64,000 bases of DNA from JAJRVM01 sp041752115 (GTDB lineage Bacteria > Planctomycetota > Planctomycetia > Pirellulales > Pirellulaceae), in the NCBI GenBank assembly GCA_041752115.1, contig JBGSHS010000119.1:62001-126000 (forward strand), read 5' to 3'. Under the pieces are notes generated by a model, which did not search any database, was not told the origin of the DNA, and was given only the letters and a program-made list of their open reading frames with translations. A program made the translations under genes and the position numbers. This document shows positions 49,801 to 54,949 of this stretch, one piece after another. Position 1 is the stretch's first letter. Each line of letters begins with the position of its first letter.

Positions 49801-52800
49801 CAGGGGGATTGCTCGGGTCCAGCGGGTCGTAGCTGAAGTCCAGCAGCGTGGCGTTGAAAAGTTCGAATTCCTTACGGTAGAACGTAATTCGGCCGACAAA
49901 CGCATCGATCCCCGCCCAGATGTACGCGCTCAGGCCGACCGAAACGCTCCCCTCCAACTCGAAGAGGTAGCTGGGATTGATGGAGACCAGCGCGCCGAAT
50001 TCGCTCGGCCTGAGTTTGCCGTCGTCATTCAAGTCGTTCAGATCGAAACCGACTTCGGCGTAAATACCTCCCTCCACGCCGGCCTCGAATACGACGCCAC
50101 TCAGCGCCGCCGAGGCGACAATCTCCGCATTCAAGGTCAACTCAGCTTGGTCGTCGGCACCGCTGCGGTGGTCGTCAATGTAGAATCCATCGAAGATGAG
50201 CAGGGGATCATCGAATCCTCCGGCGGCAAACTGGCGAATGCCGGAAGTATCAAAACCGAAATCCAGATCGACGGTCGCGCCCACGTGCCCCTCGAGCCTT
50301 GCCTTGAGCAACGGCGGAATGATCGGGAAGCTCATGCCGTAGTCGAAATCCAACTCCAACTTCGGCATCTCGTATCGGAACAGGTCGACGTCTCTTCCAA
50401 GCAGCAATCCGAACACCGTCATCGGATCGGTCAGCAGCGGGAACTTCAAACCCCCTCCTTCGAGACTCGTGACGAAGCTTTTCGTCTTCGCCGGTGCGCC
50501 CTTTTCGTCCAAGCGAGCCGACAAATTGAAATCGGGCACCTCTGTTGCAACGGTCTCCATATCGGCTATCGTTCGAACGTCGCCGAGCAGCGGAAAATCG
50601 CCGAACGGAATCAAGATGTCGCCGCCGGTGTCCAACCCGTTCATCATCTCGACCAGCCCAATGACCGTCTTCACTCCCTCAATGAAGGCGGGGTTGAAGC
50701 TGTCAGGAGCAAGAAACGCCGCCAAGTCCAACAGCGTGGTCGGCTCCCCGGCCAGATCCGAGATCACCGGCAGCTCCATGGTCAAGACATCAATGATGGG
50801 CTCGATGGGCTCGGTCACCTTCTGGACCTGCTCCAGGATCGGGCCCACGAAGCTGCTGATGAAGGTGCCCAAGTTCAACGTCACCTCGTTCAGCGCAATC
50901 ACGGGCGACTCGCTGTAGAAGACCGCAGGACTGCCATCGCCGAATTGGTCGACCCCCAGGATCGTGACTCTCTCCGGTGTGAGGCCCAGATCGACGAATT
51001 GCCGCCCATCGTCTCCAGCCGCCACGACGACTTCGTCTTCTTCGTATGTCAGTCCGCCGTCACTGTTCCTGTAGGCGTATTCGTAGTAGATCGTCGATCC
51101 ATCCGCAATGGTTCCCAGGTTCAACCAGAACCCATCCACGGTCGGCTCCGCGCGGGCGCCGACACTGCTTGTGTCGACGTGGAGGAAGTCCCAATCGATG
51201 TCCAGCTTGGTGCTGATCGAGGGAAAGGCATCACTATCGAAGCTGGTCTCGAGCGCCAGATTGACGTCGGCCCCGGCATTGACCGTGCCGACCACCATGC
51301 GCCGCAGGCCGACGGGATCCCCGATCATGGCGATCATCTCGTGGGAGCTCAGTCGACCATCCTCTTCCGTCAAGTAGGTTGCCCCGTAGTATCCGGGCTC
51401 TCGCAAATCAATGCCGATCGAGCCGTAGACGCCCGTGTGCCCGTAGGGGTTCGGGATGTCGTTGGGGTCCCAGCGGTCGTCGATGTCATCCTCGTCCACG
51501 CAATCGGCGGCGGTGAACTTCAGGAAACCAAGTTCGGCGGAGAGCGTCGTCCCCTCCTGGAGCGAGAGCTGCGCGCGGAGTTCCGCCTCGTTGCCCTGAT
51601 CGCAGATCACGTAGAACTCCCATCCGTCAAGCATTACGCCGAAGCCGAGGCTCAACTCCCACTCCACGGACAGGTCGATCCCGCCGTCCAACGTCAGTCC
51701 GAGCCCCAGGGCATCGAGGCCCACGTCGAGGCCAACGTCGAGCGAGGTGCCGGCAATTTCGCCGCCCAGTTCCATCTTGAATTCCAGGGCACCGTCGACC
51801 AGGCCAACCGCGACGTCGTCGGAGTTGACTTGTTCGTCACCGTTGACGTCTTTGAGCACAGGCTCGAGCACGTCGTAGATGCGCTGTTGGATAGCGAATA
51901 CGAGGCCATCGGGCCCCGTCGCGACCAGGCCGGCAAGAACCTCGCCGAAGTCGCTGAAAACGGCGCTGCCCGCCTTCTCGAATTCCGGACCAATAATCGG
52001 GAGGTTCGCGAAGATGGCGTTGACACTGCCCTGGAAGTTGTCGAAGAACACTTCGACTCCGCCGGCGATGGCGTCGAGGGCTTCCTGCTGATTGAAAATC
52101 GTGGTGGCCAGCTGCATCAGTCCCGAGTCGCCGCCGCTGGGATCGACGACGATCTGGTCGTCCGTGTAGTCTGTCACACCAATCCCGGCGAGGATCGACT
52201 TCTGCGCGTTGCGATCAGAGACCAGTAACGTGTGCCCGACACCCGCCTGGTCCGCCAGATGGATGTGATCCCCTTCCTCCAATAGCCAGAGAGCCGAACT
52301 GGTCGGGACGGTGCCGTCGCCCTCAGTTCCCCGAACCTGGACATACCAGGTCTCGCCGGCCTCGGGAATGTGCCCCAACAGTTCGTCGAAGTTCTGAACG
52401 GTTGGAACGATCGAGGGACCCGTGTGCTGATCGACACCGATGACCGTCGCGACGTCCGTCCCATGCACGACCGTCAGGTCGCCAGTCAGTCTTCCGATGA
52501 AACCCTCCGCCCCGACAGGATCGACACTATTCAAGTCCAGCAAGAGCGTGTTCTCGTAATCGCCGCTCAGCGCTTCGTAGGCACCGTCGAGGTTGCTGTC
52601 CAGCAACTCGAATGTGGGCAAGAGGTCGTGTCCCGATCCGACGTACTGCTGAATGAAGTCCTTCGGGTCCATGTCGGGCGACATCTCGATTGGAGTTCCC
52701 GCGGGGTCCAGAATCGGTGTGCCCTGCTCAACCAAATCCCAGGCCGAATGGACGACCAGGCCCAGCCCTCGAGTTGACAGAGACGCGTTGAAATCGTTCT

Positions 52801-53518
52801 GCAGGATGTTCCAAATATCACCCGATCCTTCGTTCGGCACCCCGACCAGGACCAGGTTACGGACCTCGGGAAGCGACCAATCGTCCGAGTCGATGTCGCC
52901 ATCGCCGTCGGAGTCATACTGCTGGCCATAGGCGTTGCTGCTTTGGAGATAGCTGCGCGCCACCAGGCCGCCCGTACTGTGGGCGATGATGTCGACCGAC
53001 TCCAGCACCTGCCCTTCGATCGCAGACCACGCTTGTGCCGCTTCGTTGAGCCAGTAGCCCAGGTAATCTACGCCCGTCTCGTAAATGGCGTCGGTGATGC
53101 CCGCGGCTGTGACGTTCACCAGATTGCCGTCTTCCAGGCCATCCTGAGTCGCGACTGGCACCCGCCAGTCCCAGTTGGCCACAAACAGGTCCTGCCCTTG
53201 GGTGTAGCCGACGTTCACGAGCGTCTGGACCAGGTTGTCGTAGACATTTGCCAGCGGATCGACCTGCAGGTGATCGGGGGCGATACCCCGCTGCGTGAGC
53301 CAGACTTCGGTCGCCGTGTTATCGGCGGGCATCGTCCCGCCAAAGCCTGGGATCAGCAAGACGGGAGTGTGCGACAGAACCAATCGCTTCTCCAGCGGCT
53401 CCAGGAACATGCGTCGCGCCAAAGGGTGCCGGGCGCAGCGCTGCCTGGCCCGGGAATCAAGGCATCGTTCGCTCAACCTGCGATTGCGCGAGGACCTGGA
53501 GTGCCGATGGAGCGTCAT
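34820..53518 (-). CDS. Giant secreted multidomain protein (6,232 aa): lipase-like head, RTX, propeller, discoidin, FG-GAP, PKD, MBG/YDG
   Basis: ATG 53518 follows AGGAG by eight bases. An Arg-rich N-terminus ends in LEPLEKRLVLS (residues 39-49), the planctomycete LEP-x-LL export motif. Domains in order: alpha/beta hydrolase ~50-450 (LLIPGFGG; nucleophile Ser181 in IIAHSTGGLVAR; Ca-loop DSDGDGDIDSDDW); dockerin-like DVNGDEQVNSDD and beta-rich stretches; RTX repeats ~1325-1490 (GGEGNDLLDGGGGDDKL); beta-solenoid-like sequence; propeller blades from ~2340, split by an F5/8-type C (discoidin) domain ~2486-2649; seven FG-GAP repeats ~3206-3576; more propeller; about eleven PKD-like modules ~4220-5270; four MBG and three YDG modules ~5270-5980; RTX tail ~6040-6120, ending ARDILTGGWGTDWFLA, a usual planctomycete C-terminus. 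Probably a cell-surface adhesin or exoenzyme binding Ca2+ and glycans. It is flanked by a gene relic and a divergent sigma/kinase operon. Confidence 0.95.
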   Translation of the reverse strand: MTLHRHSRSSRNRRLSERCLDSRARQRCARHPLARRMFLEPLEKRLVLSHTPVLLIPGFGGTMPADNTATEVWLTQRGIAPDHLQVDPLANVYDNLVQTLVNVGYTQGQDLFVANWDWRVPVATQDGLEDGNLVNVTAAGITDAIYETGVDYLGYWLNEAAQAWSAIEGQVLESVDIIAHSTGGLVARSYLQSSNAYGQQYDSDGDGDIDSDDWSLPEVRNLVLVGVPNEGSGDIWNILQNDFNASLSTRGLGLVVHSAWDLVEQGTPILDPAGTPIEMSPDMDPKDFIQQYVGSGHDLLPTFELLDSNLDGAYEALSGDYENTLLLDLNSVDPVGAEGFIGRLTGDLTVVHGTDVATVIGVDQHTGPSIVPTVQNFDELLGHIPEAGETWYVQVRGTEGDGTVPTSSALWLLEEGDHIHLADQAGVGHTLLVSDRNAQKSILAGIGVTDYTDDQIVVDPSGGDSGLMQLATTIFNQQEALDAIAGGVEVFFDNFQGSVNAIFANLPIIGPEFEKAGSAVFSDFGEVLAGLVATGPDGLVFAIQQRIYDVLEPVLKDVNGDEQVNSDDVAVGLVDGALEFKMELGGEIAGTSLDVGLDVGLDALGLGLTLDGGIDLSVEWELSLGFGVMLDGWEFYVICDQGNEAELRAQLSLQEGTTLSAELGFLKFTAADCVDEDDIDDRWDPNDIPNPYGHTGVYGSIGIDLREPGYYGATYLTEEDGRLSSHEMIAMIGDPVGLRRMVVGTVNAGADVNLALETSFDSDAFPSISTKLDIDWDFLHVDTSSVGARAEPTVDGFWLNLGTIADGSTIYYEYAYRNSDGGLTYEEDEVVVAAGDDGRQFVDLGLTPERVTILGVDQFGDGSPAVFYSESPVIALNEVTLNLGTFISSFVGPILEQVQKVTEPIEPIIDVLTMELPVISDLAGEPTTLLDLAAFLAPDSFNPAFIEGVKTVIGLVEMMNGLDTGGDILIPFGDFPLLGDVRTIADMETVATEVPDFNLSARLDEKGAPAKTKSFVTSLEGGGLKFPLLTDPMTVFGLLLGRDVDLFRYEMPKLELDFDYGMSFPIIPPLLKARLEGHVGATVDLDFGFDTSGIRQFAAGGFDDPLLIFDGFYIDDHRSGADDQAELTLNAEIVASAALSGVVFEAGVEGGIYAEVGFDLNDLNDDGKLRPSEFGALVSINPSYLFELEGSVSVGLSAYIWAGIDAFVGRITFYRKEFELFNATLLDFSYDPLDPSNPPALATRNGNVLTLNMGSSADPLFQVGDNWQDETYTVTRRLADRDNDGVKEEYLVVSGRGTSQEFLAEGITTIWADAGAGNDTINIGEGVTADVELYGGLGNDKLYVRGSGNVHLDGGDGDDTLTVVNALQAELHGGLGSDTLQAVGASAAHLLGEEDNDVLIGGEGNDLLDGGGGDDKLSGGDGDDTLNGADGNDWLSGDAGDDTLDGSAGNDELLGGIGIDVLIGGVGDDRLTGGEGVDRLEGGAGSDRYYWDVRSGVDVFLEAADTGEFDEINVVGSQQIVDPGAPNPRYTVSDDQITVGRSHDGSSWQAQIEALADGLSNTILLSNIERIVVAPNGGSDTVTFDDLSETGVAYARVDVGLDDETGHNRVVFKGSEIGEEIVVRGITTADGNEIEVHHLIAGETTQKLFVRGGNSVRDRLEIQGLGGDDTLTVESGAVRAGDLIGVMLDGGIGSDTLTTVYSNVEVRGGDDANHDVLIIQDDSATASRPDLRLDDAELAVYHGGEVEHRISYSGIELLELNLDRPTTSEGSDLRILNSLPGALTIHGGGDDAVVIEALNAGTVTALNLAGSANTVTLGKNGSLQFLQSDLTISGGGTADHLIFDNLADPTDHVERPIVMSADGLMGAPLPPGRSVTFAGVEKVELQLGPGHDKVEVTNLAREVVVLGGGGIDTVDASLVDTLGRLDTVDVETVRLTDNRSGGDSWTVDETGLAAGDTTVLTTAGALASHILLSDHADSITVNAVNHQTWIKTRDGADEVRIVGSATGLSGIGAALVLNGGDTDASPDVLAIDDALRTSDTTGLISATRVTGFDMAPSASIDYAEFETLNFIGSDVHYTMAVAGVSAETDILLGSGVDAVSVLVRPGSESLAIEAGIEYDSLAFAPGPRADSAAIRLTDGTNGRQGQIVVGSSATASVEFTNIQRMRFDLPVTNDVLELDYTFAEASVAITGSGGDDSVTVTRSGSAVSFDGGSGYDKLAAAVQVVSGAPVPLGQLSFAPGLELLEIDSSTHALGIEWIAASGGIFAANADGTQLIIDNAGAVETKIIAGGTDTLTVQELADRSVNATINGNRVELISASQVLSPGSFLRDDPADDNDFTYSLGTLQGVADVASFGQFVYTASAGDHTVGVFRDQGDGQFTLLQVFQDGLDGVDSLAGVSRVVVSDDGQFVYVSAAPENALTVFGRDAESGLLTLIQVVRDGEGDVDGLQGVTDLALSGNTLYAVAPGDNALAVFAVEQDGQLALTEVIPNTPSRNVALGKTATQSPTYFSANVDESWCGADRAVDGNTDPVFHVSNANSIAVTFPQVGAWWEVELGGDYHLDRVQLFDRIGYPQQLSNFVVMVYNDDVDEQGTDVLVWRSPTISAVSAAGGGGLRLDLPGGTIGDRVRIENLGTDSRTLVIAECEVYSRGVIGLTGVNSVTVSEDGTRLYTTADNGSISVFGRDPGGNLSLFDLARPFFPTAVTSNLADRTPFYGSPDNIGYDLRDDYWVVFDLGAYRVFDQPGGDFNVYEIASNDVEFGDEAVDVSGDGVNWINVTDPRRAALSIPGDEAHGNPAYARSYDISTTGLESVRYIRVRGIDDDYDCGLFSCSGNRGFDFDAVGAFVVPATAMSVPGASDVVEIVMDDRRILGVLAESRSTVSLFDVSPTSPSGGAIWASLDVTSALNADMIVNNGTGTVDPDQDGWGAEHYSFITQSAAAQLGATAGNGLPDNGLITGSPLGFPVQLAYRNNENAYNAIRLDAGSPVSWSFEPADKTRYGSLVLFGASHNGDATIGVELQYADGSVENVSLNVDDWTNDSAELSLNSIPIINGMDWHRSGSWYNINDAAIFAIAVPADGSKTLVGLTFTQLSTSGASTAILGVSGRVLARPLEGPDIGAVKAIVGVRELRSGGRLPAIYALGEDGVGVYDVDPTSLSLRASDTAEFEGANPVGLHVTADRVYVADAGANAMRGIETELATEFLPPAHLAAGNGPRSIAAADFNGDGAIDLATANSDGSYGSNDFVSVLLANGDGSFREYRTFAVGDDASSIVAADLNGDGRLDIVTANYNSDNVSVLYGTGNGDFEAARNFAAGNQASSVAVGDLNNDAILDLVTHDYTYDKVCVLLGNSSGTYQSVVNHLIVPGSTGYQAGPHGVAVGDLNGDGKNDIVTANYISDDVSVLLGNGDGSFQGAINFPVLQDSVWFVTLADLNNDHRLDVVTANGYSNTVSVLLNTSEGIDTLTFSDAEVFVAGSTLHSVAVADLNGDGYLDLITPDTDNQYGTIDGVVVLPGNGDGSFHEPISLTAGDGVWSVAVSDMNGDGLLDLMTGNNYGDDISVIMAHGYYTLGAQMTATATEATMAHPLELSGLQSVTVTRDGQFVYAVNPASNALVVLAVDNQGSLSVVESYVDDRLSQTGAIDGLQGTRQVVVNSVHDQLYVLAPGESAVAVFDRNTSEGTLTFRQKVAVAANATSLAVAPDGSKLYVSDSAGLTILTRQPDGSLAALPEPYDSAGDGVIRAVASRGAGTLLFLTSDAGNSVQVLVDSGAEISLLQDIAGIVDPSDVAVSADGQYLCITSAVDNSLHIVKWDNANSRYDDTTMQTFREGEAGLRGIEGANSVALSPAGDYIYVTAGKSDALAVFRRNAQRERFEFAQIIRNGSSNSLGLRSPNSVAVDPISGRVFVSSSEGLGQTIGGLASFSLVASGVYDKDRHTRVFEGGDGWQIVGGEPGATAGLSYHDRDSSGDYSAGEDIWKDNGSQSGVYDVGDTLIFDGGDGMQVVGGAAGIQTGIYYYDQDSSRDYTAGEDIWNEVRRVAVTFSGLVSLNLTTGAGNDTVRLLAPPVSDGGPIAVNIETGGGNDTLLLSRFGGTTTVHTGNGADVVDIRIGEQGAILDVDSGDGDDEIALAGTAPGSTTTIEAGAGNDLLRVDGTGLAADVTLSAGNSVQTSGDILLFDAAGGGTLTTGGPAFPDGGSGTIAIPGTEYGEVTYSGLEHLAEIAMSVPNAGGPYAIVEGQANVTLDASLTLEPASRSVSYAWDVNGDEDYSDFSGTTITLTWSDLVGFGLGDNGEYVVSVRVTDISELTGDPALDVLVGKYTDAFATIRIANTAPSIRLEGGGVVEVGEQVFISFGVSTADPGDDTITQWSVDWGDGTMEVLGDGAESATHAYVTAGAYNVTVTATDEDGSYDEDNPETAGVVSVLPPASERIGISTVGTETDLQIKEGWGVTLRAIAPGEPSAWTWVVNGTSIAADPPAVGADPQVSEMSLSWSQLNVLGINDGGVGQSYPVSVIVSYGSTQSQRSETLLVLNAGPSATFTNIGPVDEGSSVTVSFASPSDPSPVDAAGPFTYSFNFGGGWTEPSSSPASTDIMLDAGSRLVLGRVYDKDLGYTEYSTLVAVREVPPVLSIVGGANVPEGSDCTLTFSAADLGDDAVARWILIWGDGTSDEVNASAGSLSHRYASDGRFDVIVTAIDEDGAYTLVHPVNIQNVAPRLLGVEGDLEVSEGDWITKSGSVTDVAGDAVTLTASLGTVTTGDPQSNTDGTQTWTWTWSYRASDGPDTMENVTISAIDDGGGETSAVFDLTIHNVAPVVKLRSMGLLVDGQADVFREGSLLTLVLQPQPDPGADALMQYIVDWGDGSPSETLEAPAPSGSLVPSSTLSHVYADNGAYTVQVTAMDDDGDWSQEELSVNIGNVAPAASIVSVSQPRIAGTPITVTGTATDPAGPNDPLNYTWSVFQDGVEYESGSGVVWSFTPGTKADYRIVLTVDDGDGGSTSVEETISVFNVSPALAISGSAESVEGAAYALNLSASSAIDFWTINWGDGRPLETVPGDLSIVEHVYANGPALCTISAVGTNEDGVFSAANTVVVTVQNAEPSVAADNLVVTVDEASLATNAGTFGDPSTDRVTISASLGEVSQWGGTWRWKHSPTDGPGESQTVTIFATDEDGAVSTTSFELVVVNVDPTATFSVTNPAWVTYGDTVTVTLTDPFDPSAGDVAAGFRYAFATSPDALAGATYDNSQPSAEFPFEMLSAGSHTFYARIIDKDGGFTEYVTDVFVVARPITVTANDQSKVYGQTDPALTYAYSGILVGTDEFTGTLSRAVGEDVGWYAIEQGDLALSSNYTLSYVGADLTITARPITVTANDQSKVYGEADPALTYSYSGTLVGTDGFTGTLSRAVGEDVGGYAIEQGDLALSSNYTLSYVGADLTITASPITITANDQSKVYGEADPALTYQITSGSLAGSDAFTGELARQPGEVVGTYAIGQGTLTLNANYDLTYGGADLTITTRTLAVTATGVHKVYDGTVDATVSLLDDRMADDELNVTYAAARFDSKDVGTGKTVSVSGISISGADAANYTLQNTAVTTTADITPLAITGSITAADKVYDGTTAATITGYTLEGLFDGDDVTYVGGMTVFADENAGTGKQVTATDLSLSGTDAGNYTVNGTAITTANIAKADATVVVSGGAWMYDGLAHGATGTATGVGGVDLSGFLTLGASFTDVPGGTAEWTFSGGLNYLDESDSVAIDITPATAVVEVVDYSGTYDAAQHTAQVTIAGVNGAVLASDAVSRTDAGHDEVTVSIGDLNYFPASGTAHINILKAPLEVTAMGVHKVYDGTTVATVTLGDNRIADDDLTVTCASAAFDTKDVGTGKPVTVSEISISGADGANYTLQNNTAETTADITARPITVTADDQTKIYGEADPTLTYQITSGSLAGGDAFTGELARQPGEEVGSYAITQGTLTAGTNYNLTFSGAYLEIVAGTGAWVVDGILKVVGTANDDDVAIGRLPFTNQLIVIATFLPGFCHCEKFQASGIDRIEVRLGQGNDVAVIASNVYLSAVLDGGSGNDILKGGSGHDIILGQEGNDLLVGCGGRDLLIGGDGSDRIVGNHDDDILISGRTAFDSHSVALLAIMDEWTRVDRDYATRVANLRGNGTDGLNQHFFLKVDGDDQTVFDDDARDILTGGWGTDWFLANSQHDDEGTRDWITDLSAAEFADDLDWIEQEVCLDDPEAE
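37195..37690 (-). repeat. 228-bp tandem repeat encoding MBG modules inside giant gene
   Basis: The motif ccttgctctggtcgttcgcc recurs at 37195, 37423 and 37651, exactly 228 bp (76 codons) apart. The units are nearly identical at the DNA level, including silent positions, which indicates recent duplication or gene conversion. The neighbouring MBG module towards 35800 is clearly more diverged. Confidence 0.9.
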
Positions 53519-53913
53519 GAGTGCGTCTCCTCAAGAGAGATTTGTCGTCTGACGGGAGAATGCGGGACTGTGCTCATCGCATCTCGTTGAGCCACGCGGA
53601 CAAGGACGACCAGCAGGCTGCGCTATCGAAAACGCTCCCGCCGGCGCAGCGCAGGGCCGCGCGCTCCTTGCCCCATGTCGCGCGGGTGCCACACCAGACA
53701 GTGCGACGTTTCCGGTTGGGAAGGCTCACAAATTCCCCGCAGCGCGGTGGAGAATCCACTGAGGGACGGGACACGGCGACGTTTCGAGCCAGAACGGTGG
53801 GAGGAACCTGCTGGGAATCGCGGAAAAAAATAACGTCCCTGCATGCGGCTGCCCTCGCCAGAGGGTGGGCGGGTGGTTTCTCCCCAAGCCTAGCGCTCTG
53901 TGACAGCTAAGAA

Positions 53914-54036
53914 TTGGGGTGCCACTGGCTCTGCCAGTGCCAGGGTCCCACGGTGCCACTGGCTATGCCAGTGCACCTCCGGCCATCGGGCCGGCCATCG
54001 GGCACGGCTACACTGGCAGAGCCGTTGGCACCCCAA
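53914..54036. repeat. CACTGGC palindrome cluster with long inverted ends
   Basis: Two small hairpins (CACTGGCTCTGCCAGTG at 53923-53939 and CACTGGCTATGCCAGTG at 53957-53973) lie within a larger inverted repeat: 53914-53939 pairs with 54011-54036 at 24 of 26 positions. It fills part of the 774-bp gap between the giant gene and the divergent sigma factor gene; the rest of that gap shows no gene. Confidence 0.85.
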
Positions 54037-54292
54037 GAGAAAGTTAAGCTGTTAGAAAGCATTAGAGGGCGATTCGCACTTCCCGCTGAAGACCCGCGAG
54101 GCCGTGAATCTGTTCATTTTTGACGAGCCTGCTGATTGCATCTTCCAGCTGGGGATGGCACACTTGGAGTTAGTTCACTCGCCAGGTGGCGCGCGGTTCC
54201 GTAGTGGCGAGAGGGTAAGTGTGTGGCAAGGCGACGGTCGCGACCCGATAGTTTGGTGTCGGGCCGACGATTCGATTGGGGCAGCAACTGCC

Positions 54293-54868
54293 ATGACGGA
54301 AGTCACGCGGATTCTCTCAGCAATCGAACAGGGCGACGATTCGGCCACGGAGCAACTGCTGCCTCTGGTGTACGAAGAACTGCGGAAGCTGGCCGCGCAG
54401 AAGATGGCCCATGAGAAACCGGGCCACACGTTGCAGGCCACGGCTTTAGTTCATGAGGCGTACCTTCGGCTGGTGGACGTCGAGACGGTCCAGCAGTGGA
54501 ACAGCCGGGGACATTTTTTCGCTGCCGCGGCCGAGGCAATGCAGCGGATCCTGGTGGAGAACGCGCGTCGAAAGCACCGCATCAAACACGGTGGGGCCCA
54601 ACACCGTGTCACGCTGAGCGACTCCCTTTTGACGGAGTGCTCCGGCGATGAAGAACTGCTGTTGATCGATGAGGCCCTCGCCAAACTCGCCGCTGAGGAG
54701 CCGGCCAAGGCTCAATTGGTCAAGCTCCGCTACTTCGCCGGACTCTCCCTGACCGAAGCGGCAGGGGCGATGGGGATTTCGTACGCCACCGCCAAGCGAT
54801 ACTGGACTTACGCTCGAGCCTGGCTTTATGCCGAGATTGATCAGGAGGAAGACAAAGGTTTGAGCTGA
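54293..54868 (+). CDS. ECF-type RNA polymerase sigma factor (planctomycete kinase-linked type)
   Basis: A 191-residue protein from ATG 54293 (MTEVTRILSAIEQGDDSATEQLLPLVYEEL). The frame stays open 63 codons further upstream, but that extension has no sigma-like sequence. Region 2 includes AAQKMAHEKPGHTLQATALVHEAYLRL and HFFAAAAEAMQRILVENARRK. Region 4 includes LRYFAGLSLTEAAGAMGISYATAKRYWTYARAWL, the helix-turn-helix. This is the Sigma70_ECF pattern abundant in planctomycetes. The Ser/Thr kinase gene follows after 81 bp, so kinase-controlled sigma activity is likely. No anti-sigma gene was seen. Confidence 0.93.
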   Translation: MTEVTRILSAIEQGDDSATEQLLPLVYEELRKLAAQKMAHEKPGHTLQATALVHEAYLRLVDVETVQQWNSRGHFFAAAAEAMQRILVENARRKHRIKHGGAQHRVTLSDSLLTECSGDEELLLIDEALAKLAAEEPAKAQLVKLRYFAGLSLTEAAGAMGISYATAKRYWTYARAWLYAEIDQEEDKGLS

Positions 54869-54949
54869 CTGCTCGCAGGATCCTCAGATCGCTGCTGGTC
54901 CGAGAACACGCACTGACACTCCGCGACCCCAGCTTTAAGGAATGGTCCC

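Noticed and set aside
54104..54292. Upstream extension of the ECF sigma frame
   Set aside because: The 63 extra codons show no sigma-factor sequence, and the normal length for this type (~190 residues) is reached from ATG 54293.
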